A DNA stretch of 64,000 nucleotides from assembly GCF_029873635.1 (NCBI RefSeq), contig NC_080422.1:3080001-3144000 (forward strand). The letters run 5' to 3'. Shown piece after piece: positions 51,301-61,368 of this stretch. Source of the DNA: Malania oleifera. Lineage: Eukaryota > Streptophyta > Magnoliopsida > Santalales > Ximeniaceae. The position numbers were made by a program, and so were the translations under genes. The notes under the pieces are model-generated. The model saw nothing but the letters and a program-made list of their open reading frames with translations, was not told where the DNA came from and did not search any database. Within the stretch, counting starts at the first letter, position 1. Each line of letters begins with the position of its first letter.

Positions 51301-54300
51301 TCTTGAAGCCTTCGAGTCTTCGAGCCTTCACCAGCAAAAGAGCCTTCCCGAGAGCCCTTTGAGGTTCAAGCCTTCAAACCAACACAACCTACATCTTCAA
51401 GTCTTCAAGACTTCCGCCAGCAAGAGAGCCTTCACCAAAGCCTTCAAGAACAAGCGAGAGGCTTCGAGCCATTGAGTCGTCATGGCCAATCTTCGTGATT
51501 CGTCAGGCTGCTTCAAACTAGTAAGTCTTCTTCTTCTTCTTCTTCTTCTTCTTCTTTAGTATTTTGCTGCTAATATTGCCTTCTTCTTCAGCTTCTTCTT
51601 CTTCTTCAGTTCTTCTTCTTCTTCACCTTCCCAAAAGCCCTTTGAGGTTCAAACCTTCGAACCAGCACGACCTTCGTCTTCGAGGCTTCGAGCCACTGAG
51701 TCATCATCGCCAATCTTCGTGATTCATTAGGCTGCTTCATAACTAGTTGAGTCGTCATCGCCAGTCTTCGTGCTAGCACGACCTTCATCTTTGAGGCTTC
51801 AAGCCATTGAGTCGTCATTGCCAATCTTCGTGATTCATCAGGCTACTTCATAACTAGTTGAGTCGTCATTGCCAGTCTTCGTGATTCATCAGGCTGCTTC
51901 ATAACTAGTAAGTCTTCTTCTTCTTCTTCTTTGCCTTGCCAAGAGCCCTTCATGATTCATCAAGTTGCTTCAAGCTAGTAAGTCTTCTTCTTCTTCTTTC
52001 AGTTCTTCTTCTTCGCCTTCCCAAGAGCCCTTTGACGTTCAAGCCTTCGAACCAGCACGACAAGCCATTGAGTCATCATTGCCAGTCTTCATGATTCATC
52101 AGGTTGCTTCAAAACTAGTAAGTCTCCATTGAGTCGTTCATCAGGCTACTACTAGTCTCCATTGAGTCGTCATCACCAGTCTTCCTAATTCGTCAGGCTG
52201 CTGCTTCTTCCCCAGTCTTCATGATTCGTCAAGCTACTTCATTGAGTGATTGCTGGTGGTTAGCTGGCTGCCCTACTTTGGCAAGTTATAGATTAACTTG
52301 CATTAAGCCACTATGTCGATGCTTTTGGGCCTTCGGCCTAGCAATTTCATTCCCTTTCTAATTTGAAGCTTGAACGCATGTGTAATTACTTATGTCGAAC
52401 TATGTTTGTTTCACTTGGAACTTGGTACTTGGTTGTTATAATTTCTATGCGTTTATGTTTTGGTATCAAATATTTGGCATTTTAAATTATAATATTACTA
52501 TTAATGTGTTTTCATATATCAATTATCCAGCAAATAGGCATTGTACACAATTTTAATAAATGTGCGCCTCACCTTTGTGAGGCGAGCACCTTCGCCTCGC
52601 GCCTTGGCTCCAAGTACCCTTTGTGCCTCAATGCGCCTTGCGCCTTTGACTACTATGCTAGCAGTAGCAGTAAACTTATGGTTGTAAAATTACGTGCCAT
52701 GAGAAGGCTTAGAGGTGGACAGTCTTATTCTACTAATTTAGTGAGAGAAATAAACCTAAGAAGGATGGTCTTTGATGGTGATTGAGCATGTATTGAAAAT
52801 ACAAGAATGGATAGAAGTTTTATAAGTTGTGCAATGTGCTTAAGAGTTAAGATAATGAATCACTTCAGGCACAAGGAACATAAATGTTTACATGCACATA
52901 CTATTCTTTCATATATTAGCAAACAATATGAAGAATAAAATTGTGAAGAAAGATTTAGACCAATCAGAAGAGACCATTAGTAGGCAATTTCATAGAGGCT
53001 GCTTTCCGTTCTACATCTCTACAAGAACTAGCTCAAACATCCAGAAATCACTTTTTAGAATATTACAGATGAGAAATGGACCCCACTAAGGTTCACAAAA
53101 TGAATCAGTGATTAAAGAATCGACATGATCAGAAAAGTTGCATTAGTCAAAATCAAGTTTAGCTTTTGTTTCTACAATATGATATAATAGCATTACAATA
53201 TCAACAGTTATAGCACATGCAGCAGGTGTATGTGTGAATTTGTAATTCTAACAAACGGTGTCTGCTTGCACCAAATAAACAACTGGGAGACAATTAAAGT
53301 TGTGGGAAATGAGACCAGAAGGGCTATTCAAATAAACACAACAGGGCTGTCTTCTTTTATCTGTTTGCATTGTTTTCTGCCTCTAGACACACAATAAGAA
53401 GTCTGATGCTTAGGCGGAATAGAGGGAGAGTCTGCAAATTTCCTTACTGATGTTTATACAATAGCTGTCTGCTTGCACCAATTTGCATGTGTTTTCTGCC
53501 TCTAGTCATCTGTTTTTCAGACTCTGAAAAGGTTATAACTGACTAGAGAAACAGGAAACCAGCGGCACATATATCATATTTGGATAAAAATGTTATGTAA
53601 TGGGAGGTCTCAAATTCTAATTTAGTCATCCGATATAGATTATGTTACATTTGAAAGACTGAAATTCTAAATATGCTTCCAAGGATTTATTATTGCAATT
53701 ATCAAGGAATCACCATACATCATTTCTTGCTATTTTTTGCTTTTACCATATTGTTTACTTTCAGCAATTGAAATTGTAGAGCCACCCCTCTGGCTGCAGG
53801 CTTTAACAAATAAATATTTTGCTCGCTATGATGATCTTCCTCTTGTCTTTGGAAAATACAGAGCAAATGAACTTTTCGTGGAAGGCCTTGCTGATCATGG
53901 GGAGAATATGGGAAGGGAGGAAGTTGAAGCTAGGATAAGGAATAAAAGAGTGAGGAAGTGAGAGGTGCACCAATTGACTTGGATAACATAGATGTCTCAA
54001 AAGGGGCCATTCACAATTTTTATACAACTGCCATCAAATCAAGCATCATGAATAAATCAAAAGAGAGAATTAGGACCGATGATACATTGACCAAGTTGGT
54101 GGATCAGATTGGTAGGTTGGTTGGTCAGTCTTTATGGGGGAGTTGGTGAAACCACAAATATTCTTGCTACTGGTTTGAAGCATGGAGCTGAAGGAGCAGA
54201 AAGCATGAGGAAGATGCATGACAAGGCAATTTAGCAGAAAGTACGTAATGAACTTTTGAGCCACTGTCCATTTCATATGAGATGGATTATGCCCTTACTT

Positions 54301-56337
54301 GCTTTAAAAAATTATCTGTATGTTTAAAGGACATGTTTTTCTTTGATATTGTTGCCATTGTATGGAAAGAACTTTAATATGCTTGGTGCGATGGTGTTAT
54401 GTAGGATGCATGTTTGAGGAAAAATAATGAGGCAGGTGCATACATGACAATCCATTTAACTGTTTGAAGTTTGAATACTTTTCTTTAACACTACAAGCTT
54501 TGGAGTTATTTTATCTCGAAGTGCACACAAGTTTTCTACTTCTAGCAATAGAATTCTTACAAATTTTAAATTTTGTGAGGTATTGTTTGAGAACTTGGAT
54601 TTCCCAAATTGGATTTGGACTTGTGTATATTTAGAAGAAACTCAATACAATCTTATACTACGTTTTGTTTAAACCCACACAGATCCAAATTCAAGATCTG
54701 AACTCTATGCTCCCAAACACAAGGTTAATGTAGTTGGGTAACTTCCAAAATTAAAAATAAAATTTGGTGTTATTTTCTATGAATATAAGGGTCAAACCAA
54801 ACGTAGGAATATTACATTCTAGGAATTTTATGGTAATATGACCAATGAACCAAACTTAGGAATGATACGGGGATAGTAATCTCATTCTAGAATTTAACAT
54901 TCCAGTAGCCTCAAAATTCAGTAGAATCTTAAATTTTGTGAGCCAAACACCTCCTAAGAGTTCTGAATTTTTCAGTCGCACTGTCGCACACAACCCACAA
55001 GTTAACACTCTCACAGAAAGATGCTAATCAAATTCAACTTGATATTCTTTCACACCAGATAGCAGTTTAAAAAATTGATGTATCTAGCATTACAAAGCAA
55101 ACCACATACTAATATTATCATAACATAAGGCTTACAGGTACAATACCTTTGCAGCCACAGCAGTTTCCCTTGCAGTGGGCCGGTGAATGAGGTCCAAAAG
55201 CTCCTCTCCAGTTTTTGATTTCTGCATCTCCCTGAAAGACTTCTTATTCAATAAAGCCTCAAGATCCTTCATATCATCCTCTTCGGTCCTTGGTTTTGGG
55301 GGAATCCCATTTGCACCACCAATCGAAGCATTCGACCCTAACGCAGGTCTGTGGAGGGGAGGAACAACCATCCCTCTTGCCATTTCCATCATGCCCATCA
55401 CTCTTCGTCCACCCCTCGGTCCAATCAATGGACCTGGCCCTCCAGCACCCGGAAACACTGGCGGCAACCCTGGTCCAAGCCACATATCCTGCATTGATCT
55501 CAGACCAGGCCCTCCTATTCCAAAGCTTCCACCATTGGCATCACCACCACCACCACCACCACTCACCACTGCCTGCATCTGATTCGTATGATTCCCATCC
55601 CCAGAACCTGACTCCGGCTGCTGCTGATATTGTGCGCTCTCCGGCAACTCCTTTACCAGCCGAGTCCGGTCAATGCCCAAAACCATAACCCTAGACTTCC
55701 CACTAACTACAAACTCCTCCAGCTCAACGCCGCCTCCATTTTCATCCTCTGCCATCGACCTCAACGCCATTTCCACCGCGAGTATCGCCCCGGACTCACC
55801 GCCAACCTCCCTCAACGCCGCCTTCTCGGCTGGCGTTGCAGACCGGTCATTCTCCAGCTTCCTCAACACTGTTGATGAATCGATCGTGCTGAATGGCACT
55901 CGTTCCAGCAAACAAACGGCGACCATCGATCGCACCACCGATAACGGGCTCCCGCTCTCATCGATCGTGAACTTCTCCGTATCCGGCCGACGCGTAGCGG
56001 GGGCTTCGGCGGGAGGCTTCCGGCGAGAGGATTTGGGAAGAGATGGTTTAGGAGACTTTTCGGGCGTTGAAGAACGGGCAGCTTCGATGTGTCTTTTTTT
56101 AGGGTTAAGATTAGTGTTGGGGTTAGGAACTGATATGGGAGTGAAAGGGCGGCCATTGAAGGCGGCAACAACCTTAAGAGAGAGGTCGAGGGAGGAGACT
56201 ATGTCTGGGACTAGGGTTTGGAGAGAAGCGAGGAGATCCTGTTGAACAGTGGTTCCAGCTTCTATGCGAGCTTCGAGCTGCCGGCGCATGTCCTTAATGG
56301 CGACGAGTTCGTCGTTGCCGTCCGACTGGGCATCCAT
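30369..56337 (-). CDS. MTA: mRNA N6-adenosine methyltransferase catalytic subunit MTA (METTL3 type), 768 aa
   Basis: MTA transfers a methyl group from S-adenosylmethionine to adenosines in nuclear mRNA, in complex with MTB and FIP37. Seven minus-strand exons: 56337-55147, 49185-49087, 48903-48820, 48711-48356, 46988-46772, 35564-35485 and 30648-30369. They total 2307 bp, all joins GT-AG, and reading phase closes at each join. Visible parts: a low-complexity N-terminus with a KKRH nuclear-signal-like stretch, two CCCH zinc-finger patterns (Cys 410, 418, 428, His 432; Cys 448, 454, 460, His 464), the MT-A70 domain with catalytic DPPW at 529-532, [12 protein letters not shown], the [15 protein letters not shown] block and [14 protein letters not shown]. 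The tail ([12 protein letters not shown]) matches plant MTA; Arabidopsis MTA is 685 residues, so this one is longer. The start is the first ATG of the exon. The 26-kb span comes from introns of 5961, 183, 108, 1367, 11207 and 4836 bp filled with transposons; nothing coding is damaged. Confidence 0.95.
30908..35100 (-). mobile_element. L1-type LINE with RNase H, in MTA intron 6 (sense to MTA)
   Basis: Minus-strand order: endonuclease (35076-34255, ending in the SDHNP block expected of L1 endonucleases), reverse transcriptase (about 33840-32900, [29 protein letters not shown] and [11 protein letters not shown]; a YADD active site is encoded at 33208-33197 but in a shifted frame), a zinc-binding region (about 32630-32090) and RNase H (about 31600-31385, [10 protein letters not shown] and MAEL). 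A poly-A tail appears as a T run at 30909-30923. The copy is 5' truncated, with no ORF1 seen, and has several frameshifts and stops. The RNase H domain is found in one branch of plant L1 elements. It makes up most of the 4836-bp intron. I found no clear target duplication. Confidence 0.9.
36400..37880 (+). mobile_element. L1-type LINE fragment, in MTA intron 5 (antisense to MTA)
   Basis: In about 37430-37860 the plus strand reads [31 protein letters not shown] and then a [12 protein letters not shown] block with [11 protein letters not shown], the order seen in the zinc-binding C-terminal region of plant L1 reverse transcriptases. Pieces lie in different frames. The stretch 36400-37430 is open but does not show clear RT or endonuclease blocks and may be a diverged part of the same element. 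Both ends are unclear. Confidence 0.55.
39046..39714 (-). mobile_element. RTE-clade LINE, 5'-truncated, with 15-bp target duplication
   Basis: The minus strand encodes the C-terminal end of an RTE reverse transcriptase: [58 protein letters not shown] and [10 protein letters not shown]. It ends in the plant RTE 3' terminus (gccgaccccacttagtggga, then ttgttgttg repeats). The 15 bp ttcttttcttatcac occur just outside both ends (39031-39045 and 39715-39729), which fixes the element at 669 bp and its 5' truncation point. It is a dead copy with at least one frame change. Confidence 0.9.
42897..43370. mobile_element. hAT-like MITE inserted in the RTE LINE
   Basis: A 474-bp element with terminal inverted repeats taggggtgagca (42897-42908) and tgctcaccccta (43359-43370). 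The flanking 8 bp cctataag (42889-42896) and cccgtaag (43371-43378) match at 6 of 8 positions, fitting a hAT-type duplication. It is rich in the motif aaccga and its complement (many copies of ttcggtt/aaccgaa), so it could fold on itself. No coding capacity. Confidence 0.8.
43417..44597. mobile_element. Unclassified 1.2-kb insertion in the RTE LINE
   Basis: The RTE protein is interrupted at about 43416 and resumes at about 44598. The breakpoints carry a 9-bp near-repeat, ggtaggggc (43408-43416) and ggtaagggt (44598-44606), compatible with a diverged target duplication. Both ends carry repeated ggatc motifs in opposite orientation (about 43450-43490 and about 44410-44585), hinting at weak inverted ends. 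No coding region. A Mutator-type non-autonomous element would fit the 9-bp repeat, but the ends are too weak to decide. Confidence 0.55.
44781..45076 (+). repeat. 148-bp tandem duplication
   Basis: Two neighbouring 148-bp copies (44781-44928 and 44929-45076) are nearly identical, differing at roughly six positions. They begin gagctgtgaatatattattt. The low divergence suggests a recent duplication compared with the surrounding decayed elements. Confidence 0.88.
44781..46095 (+). mobile_element. L1-like remains with rearranged order
   Basis: From 44781 to about 45220 the plus strand resembles the last part of a plant L1 protein ([17 protein letters not shown], then a kinase-unlike [10 protein letters not shown] end). 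From about 46014 to 46095 the cttgggcggcacccccttga, tttttaatataatttct and A-rich stretch resembles a plant L1 3' UTR and tail. Between them (about 45300-45990) the plus strand has open frames (45335-45670 and 45567-45899, the latter with [16 protein letters not shown]) that look like the start of an L1 ORF1, not like a host gene. The arrangement suggests a rearranged or doubly inserted L1; which of these is inference. Confidence 0.45.
47347..48175 (-). mobile_element. L1-type LINE fragment, in MTA intron 4 (sense to MTA)
   Basis: The minus strand from 48152 to 47880 reads [22 protein letters not shown] and, later, VWIERN, the zinc-binding C-terminal block of plant L1 proteins. A T run at about 47349-47360 is the poly-A tail of a minus-strand copy. 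The fragment is 5' truncated and decayed. Its 3' UTR holds an 81-bp tandem duplication. Confidence 0.75.
47540..47701. repeat. 81-bp tandem duplication in an L1 3' region
   Basis: Copies at 47540-47620 and 47621-47701 both begin caacaacactgctc and differ at about eight positions. Confidence 0.85.
49186..50858 (-). other. MTA intron 1, part nearest exon 2
   Basis: About 1.7 kb of AT-rich intron sequence without coding signal or recognisable repeat. A short run of tatcatttatcattta occurs near 49650. Confidence 0.5.
50867..52657. mobile_element. Non-autonomous 1.8-kb element with GC-rich ends, in MTA intron 1
   Basis: The 8-bp direct repeat ctagcagt flanks the stretch (50859-50866 and 52658-52665), as for hAT elements. 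The ends are GC-rich and inverted in type: caaaagcgcgcgcc at the left and ggcgcaaggcgc-type sequence on the opposite strand at the right, with further gaggcg blocks inside both. The middle (about 51080-52250) is low-complexity: ccttcgagccttca-type phrases, gagtcgtcat and gattcatcaggctgcttc phrases repeated five or more times, and cttctt runs. The open frames there on both strands are products of this. No transposase is visible. Confidence 0.6.
53735..54240 (+). pseudogene. Possible PIF/Harbinger-type Myb/SANT-like ORF1 remnant
   Basis: The plus strand reads [20 protein letters not shown] and GKYRA, which resembles the KSFPYYDDL...GKDRATG stretch of the Myb/SANT-like proteins of PIF/Harbinger transposons and their relatives. 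An Asp/Glu-rich and coil-like continuation (53958-54149) and a frame change follow. No DDE transposase or terminal repeats are seen. It lies in MTA intron 1, antisense to MTA. A remnant of a host Myb/SANT-like gene copy is also possible. Confidence 0.35.
54250..55146 (-). other. MTA intron 1, part nearest exon 1
   Basis: AT-rich intron sequence with no coding region or repeat that I recognise. The donor GT is at 55146-55145 on the minus strand. Confidence 0.5.
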
Positions 56338-58798
56338 CTCTCGCTCTCTCTCTTGTTTGGTTTATTAGGGTCGCCGGAGATCCCAGCAAGAAGGTATGAG
56401 TTGATGGTGTTTCTTCAGGTGGCCGTGTACTTCTCCGATTGAGCTCCAGCGAAAGCAGGGTGTTCGAGGAGCGAGGAGGGTCTCTTACGTACTGGCTAGA
56501 CCTAGAGAGACTGAAAGAATGCATTCAAACTGGTGATGGTAAAATAGAACCCGGATCTTTCATTTTGCGGGTCGGGTGAGACTATGGACCACGAAAATTT
56601 CAAAATCCAACCATGTTAATTATTTTCTAAGACTTGGCATAATTATTTAATTTAGGGCAAAAGTCTAGTTTTAATTTAGGATAAAGATTTGATATAAACG
56701 CAGTAATCTCTTTTAAAATTTTAAAAAATTAAAAAATATTTCTCTAAATTTCAAAAATCCTACAAACCTCTCCTGAGATTTTAAGAATTTTACAAACCTT
56801 CCTTCCAATTTAATAAAAATACACACACCTCCCTTTATATTTTGTAAAAAGATAAATTTTTAAGTAAAGATTTATGTTTTTTCAATAAATTTCAAGGGAG
56901 TTATATGATATTTTTGAAATCTCATTTGAGGCTTGTAATATTTTTAAAATCTTATAAAATGTCTCTATCTTTTTACCAAATCTTTTGAGAGTTGAGTATC
57001 TTTTACCCTTTAATTTTAAATATAATTTATTTTACTAAAGTTCATTCATCAATTACAAATCTTATCGATATTATATTGTCGATTCTGCTATTTATTTATT
57101 TTCTATGTATAAAAATTAACAATAAAGATATATATAAATGGGGAGGAACCAAATCGTTATAAGAAAGGGAAGGTTGCCCCAACTTAACTTTTATTAATGT
57201 AAAATAAGAGTGTGCGCTCACTTGCTTTTACAACACTATTTGAAACAACTAACAAATGTAATTGATTCAATTATCGTGAGGATAAAAGAGAGTAATAACC
57301 TCGTGCTCTACTGATCATTGCTCCCTCTAAGAAAAATAATTAGTTTGACCTCCTAGAGGCACTTCTAACTAATAGGTATCACTTTATGCTTTCACTTAAT
57401 AACACCCTCGGATGATATTAATGTTGCTCAAAGTTTTCTGGACACTCAAGCATCAGATGTCAATTTGTAATAAATTAATTGTTTTCCTTGTCATCTCCTA
57501 TCATTGTCATGCTCTATTGTGCAACTCTTTTCTTAACACAATTAATCGCCTTCTTTGTCAATCGTTCGCTCACTCACCAAGAATGGAAAATGTGCAAAAT
57601 AATTCACTTTCTTATATATACATATAGATCACTATACCATAAAGTGATAGTTCCAATGAAGTTAAAAAATATAAAACTTTTGAATTGAAAGATTTATAAG
57701 TATAAAAAGATAAATACAAGATCTTCAAACTATTTCCATCTTCCAAACTTAATGACCGGAAAAATTATTTACAAGTATGAAAAAATAAATATAAGATATT
57801 CAAACTCTTCCCATCTTCCAAACTTGAATGATTTGAAAATTTCGGGTGATTTTTTTGAAATTTTATTCCAGGATTGTTTATGTTTTTTTTTTGCAATGTA
57901 AGGGTTATAATACATAATTTATCTTTTTTGTTTGTATGCATTACTAATTTATTTGCGTGTTATATTATTAATGAAATTATGTTTTCAAAGGATTTTTTAA
58001 AAACATGTGTTAATGTGAATGCAGAGAGCAATCACTTTGACAACTGTTTGATTTTTAAAATTAAATTCAAATATTTAATTCAGTATTATGATGGATGTTG
58101 AAATTTTATTTTAGAAAGTTTTCAACATTTTATCTTCTTAGAATTATCCTGCAAATTTTTTGAAATAATTAAAAGAAATTAATACTACAAGTTTTTTTTT
58201 TTTTTTTTTTCATAAAGAGGTTGCCACGACAAAATTATCTTAAATTTACATGTTCTAAAGTAAAATCAAATTGATTCTGAACAAACTAGGTTGATATAAT
58301 TTTGGCTTCTACCTTCCACAAAATAAGTCCTAAATTTCGATTATTTTCGTAATTAATAGAATCACAAGTTAATTTATGCATTATGATTATAAAATCCACC
58401 TATGTGTATGTGTTCATCCAACTCATGCTCGCCCTTGTTTATGTAGAATGCTAAGCATTATACTAATTCCACATTTGGAAGCTTGTAAATTCATACTTTA
58501 GATTTAAATTTGTATAGATTGGAATAAAATACAATACAAGAAGGTTTACCCAAATTCAAATCCAAGCCTATGCCTTACATAACCTAACATCCTTTGCATA
58601 TCACTTTGAAATTAACCAATTGAGCAACACCTTAGTTAGGCAAATTCTTAGGAAAAATAATGTCGAATGGACCTTTCGGGTTGGGGGCGAAAAAAGAAAA
58701 GAAAAGAAAAGAAAAGAAATCATGGGGCTGTTCTATCATTCTTGTTCAATTTCTTTTGTTTAGAGTTCTTCATCTCACTACTTGGTCTGCAGATCATA
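56338..58798. other. Intergenic region between MTA start and OPT end
   Basis: Both genes run on the minus strand, so this holds the MTA promoter and leader (from 56338) and the OPT 3' UTR (below 58798). A TCTC-rich stretch lies right before the MTA start codon. At about 56660-57020 repeated ttttaaaat and cctcccttt phrases suggest a decayed MITE without clear ends. At about 57689-57838 there is an imperfect 75-bp tandem duplication (both copies contain cttcaaact or attcaaact followed by ccatcttccaaactt). A T run lies at about 58193-58210 and an aaaag repeat at about 58690-58718. No gene is seen. Confidence 0.45.
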
Positions 58799-61337
58799 TC
58801 AGTAGAACACAGGGCACCCTTCAATCACAACCCCTTTGGCAGTAGGACAAGAGGCCAAGGGACACCCATCAAGGTCATTTCCCCACCAGTCAAGCTCAAC
58901 ACTCTCCAAGCCAAGGCAAAAATACAATAGCACCCCCATGAATGCCAACCCAGCATCAAGTGCCCCAGAAAGCACATAGTTGTGCTTCTTCCACCACTCC
59001 GGCCGATAACGATATGCCACGAAGCCGGAGAGGAACCCCACGACAATCCAGGTTGTGTAGTTCACAGCAGTTGCAGGTGGCATCATCCCGGTGGCACCAA
59101 TCAAGACCGGCATGTTGATCAGCCCAATCCATTCCTGCTCAGGAAAGGCCTTGTGAGCCAACCACACCAGAATGGGAGCTACAGCTCCTCCCAGGAAGAA
59201 CCAGTTCACAGCCTCATAGGTGCCCTCATCCCCGAAAATCCTCCTCGGCCCGATCAAACCCCAGATCACGGACGCATCGTAGAACACCCGGTCACTCGGG
59301 CATGTCCATGTACTGCTTGAGGATGTATCACATATGTCTGGGATGGTTTCCATCAGCCACCAAGCAGTTCCCAAGTACACTACACCAGCAATGAGTGTTC
59401 CTACTATCTGCAATAACAAAAGTTCAAATTTCATACCTACTTAACTATATATAAAGGAGGATGCGAATTAAGCGAAGACTCCTCTGCCCTATGGACTCGT
59501 CCAAGTCCGAAACAGGAAATAATGATGTTATATATGTAAAGAATATTGTTTAGTTGATAAGAGAGCTTGGCTGTTTATTACCTGAGCCATGAACATTGTT
59601 CTGGGAGGGATTTTCATGTAGTGGCCAAGCTTGAAATCCTGCAAGAAGGTGACTGCCTGCGTCATGCTTATGTACCCATACACTTTGAAGCACATGTTAG
59701 CAACTGGGTATCCTGGATAGATGTACCCAATTATGTACTCAGTGATTATGTTCAGTCCTGGTGTCTGTCAATCAACCCAAAAAAATAATAGCTGAGTCAT
59801 GCAAGTTTGAAGAACTGCAGAATGAACAATTCAAAAAAGCTTTTGCTCTCAAATCCAAACAATAGCCCCCATCAATTAAGTAATCCCATTTGGAAATTAA
59901 AAGGTATGTTTTTGTTTGTTAAAAAGGGAAAAAAGAAAAACAGATCTTTAGCTCATTGCAATCCATTTTAATTTTTTGGCTCTTAAACCTGACCTAATAC
60001 TTGAGAGTTTCGAGCTCAGATCGATTTGAATTTGCACAAAACCCAGTATACAAAATTAGATTGGGTTTCAAGAAATCCATTCAGAAAACAAAAATGTCAC
60101 TTTCCATGACATGAACAGGTAAACTTGAATTGGGTCACTGCCCTTTTGGCTTCTGGGTCACTTCCCCAAGCTGTCTTGAACAACTAGAAGAATTTTAACT
60201 GTGTCACTTCAATATGTATGTGAGTGTGTGGGTGTGAGAGCAGAAAGATTACTTGATTTGTGATGGCAGTGATGATTCCAATGGGAAGAGTGAATAAAAT
60301 GGCAATCCCACAAGCAAGCAAAACTCCCCACCAAGGTAGCTGAAGCTGCTCATTGTAGTACTCACAGGCAAAGATGGTGAGCCCAATGTTGCTCACCAGT
60401 ATTACCACAAACCACCACTCTGGCACTTGCTTGTACTTCCTCATTAGCTTTGTGTGTATGTCCATTGTCTTCTCCTTAAAACTTGCCTTGCTTAGCTCCC
60501 ATATCTCCCTGCGCATTCAATATTTCCTTCTAATTATTATTCAATTAAATGATAACTTCGACTTCATTAATTCCGTGCCTGCAAAGGCCTAAAATCACTC
60601 GTGCTATGGTACCTTACTATTTAGTACCTGCCATGAAATAACCCCACATGTACAATCGTTGCGGTTAATGCCGCAAAACCAACTCCATAAGTCATTGCGA
60701 AAAATGTGCTGAGGTAGAGCGGCCCCTCGCGCTCGTATGCGGCAAGGTCGAGGTGAAAATTGGCGTCGACAATGCTCGAAATGTTGTAGGATAGTCCGGT
60801 TGACGTGAAAAGGTCGTCGGAGAAGATTGGGAAGGTCTTGGCCTTGTACACATTGAACCAATAGCACAGTGGGGTGAGCACATACATGACCAGGACAAAT
60901 CCTGCAGCCACATTGGCGGTGGCAAACCATGGGCTTGCCAGTGGGCTTCCGAGGTAGGCCGAGATGGTGGACCAGTCGAGCCCAAAGGCGGCAATGCCGA
61001 GGCCGTAGAGGCCAGAGCCCAGTTGTTGGGTAAGGACCAGTTTGGGGAAGGCCCAGCAGACCCAAGAGAGGGAGGTCAACATCTCAAAGAGGTAGCCTGG
61101 GAAGACATAGTAAGCAAAGCTGCAAATGAAGGCTATAAGGAAAAACTGGATCCGGGTTAGCCCGCCCTTGGGCCTTTCTTCTTTCTCATGCAGGGCCCTG
61201 TAAGAGCAATTGCAGATTTGTCAACATGGAAGCCCAAAAAAAAACAATATAATAGATTTTTAATTTTTTATTTCATTTATATTCAACTGTTTATTTTATT
61301 TTCGACATTTTGAATGTTAAATAGGTGACATATCAGG

Positions 61338-61368
<31 letters not shown>

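Noticed and set aside
51212-51824. Open frames on both strands in the phrase-repeat region
   Set aside because: Made of repeated Ser/Phe/Glu-rich phrases of the low-complexity interior; no domain and no host-gene features.
55187-56245. Plus-strand open frames (131, 132 and 190 codons) over MTA exon 1
   Set aside because: Low-complexity antisense shadows of the Gly/Pro/Ser-rich MTA N-terminus.
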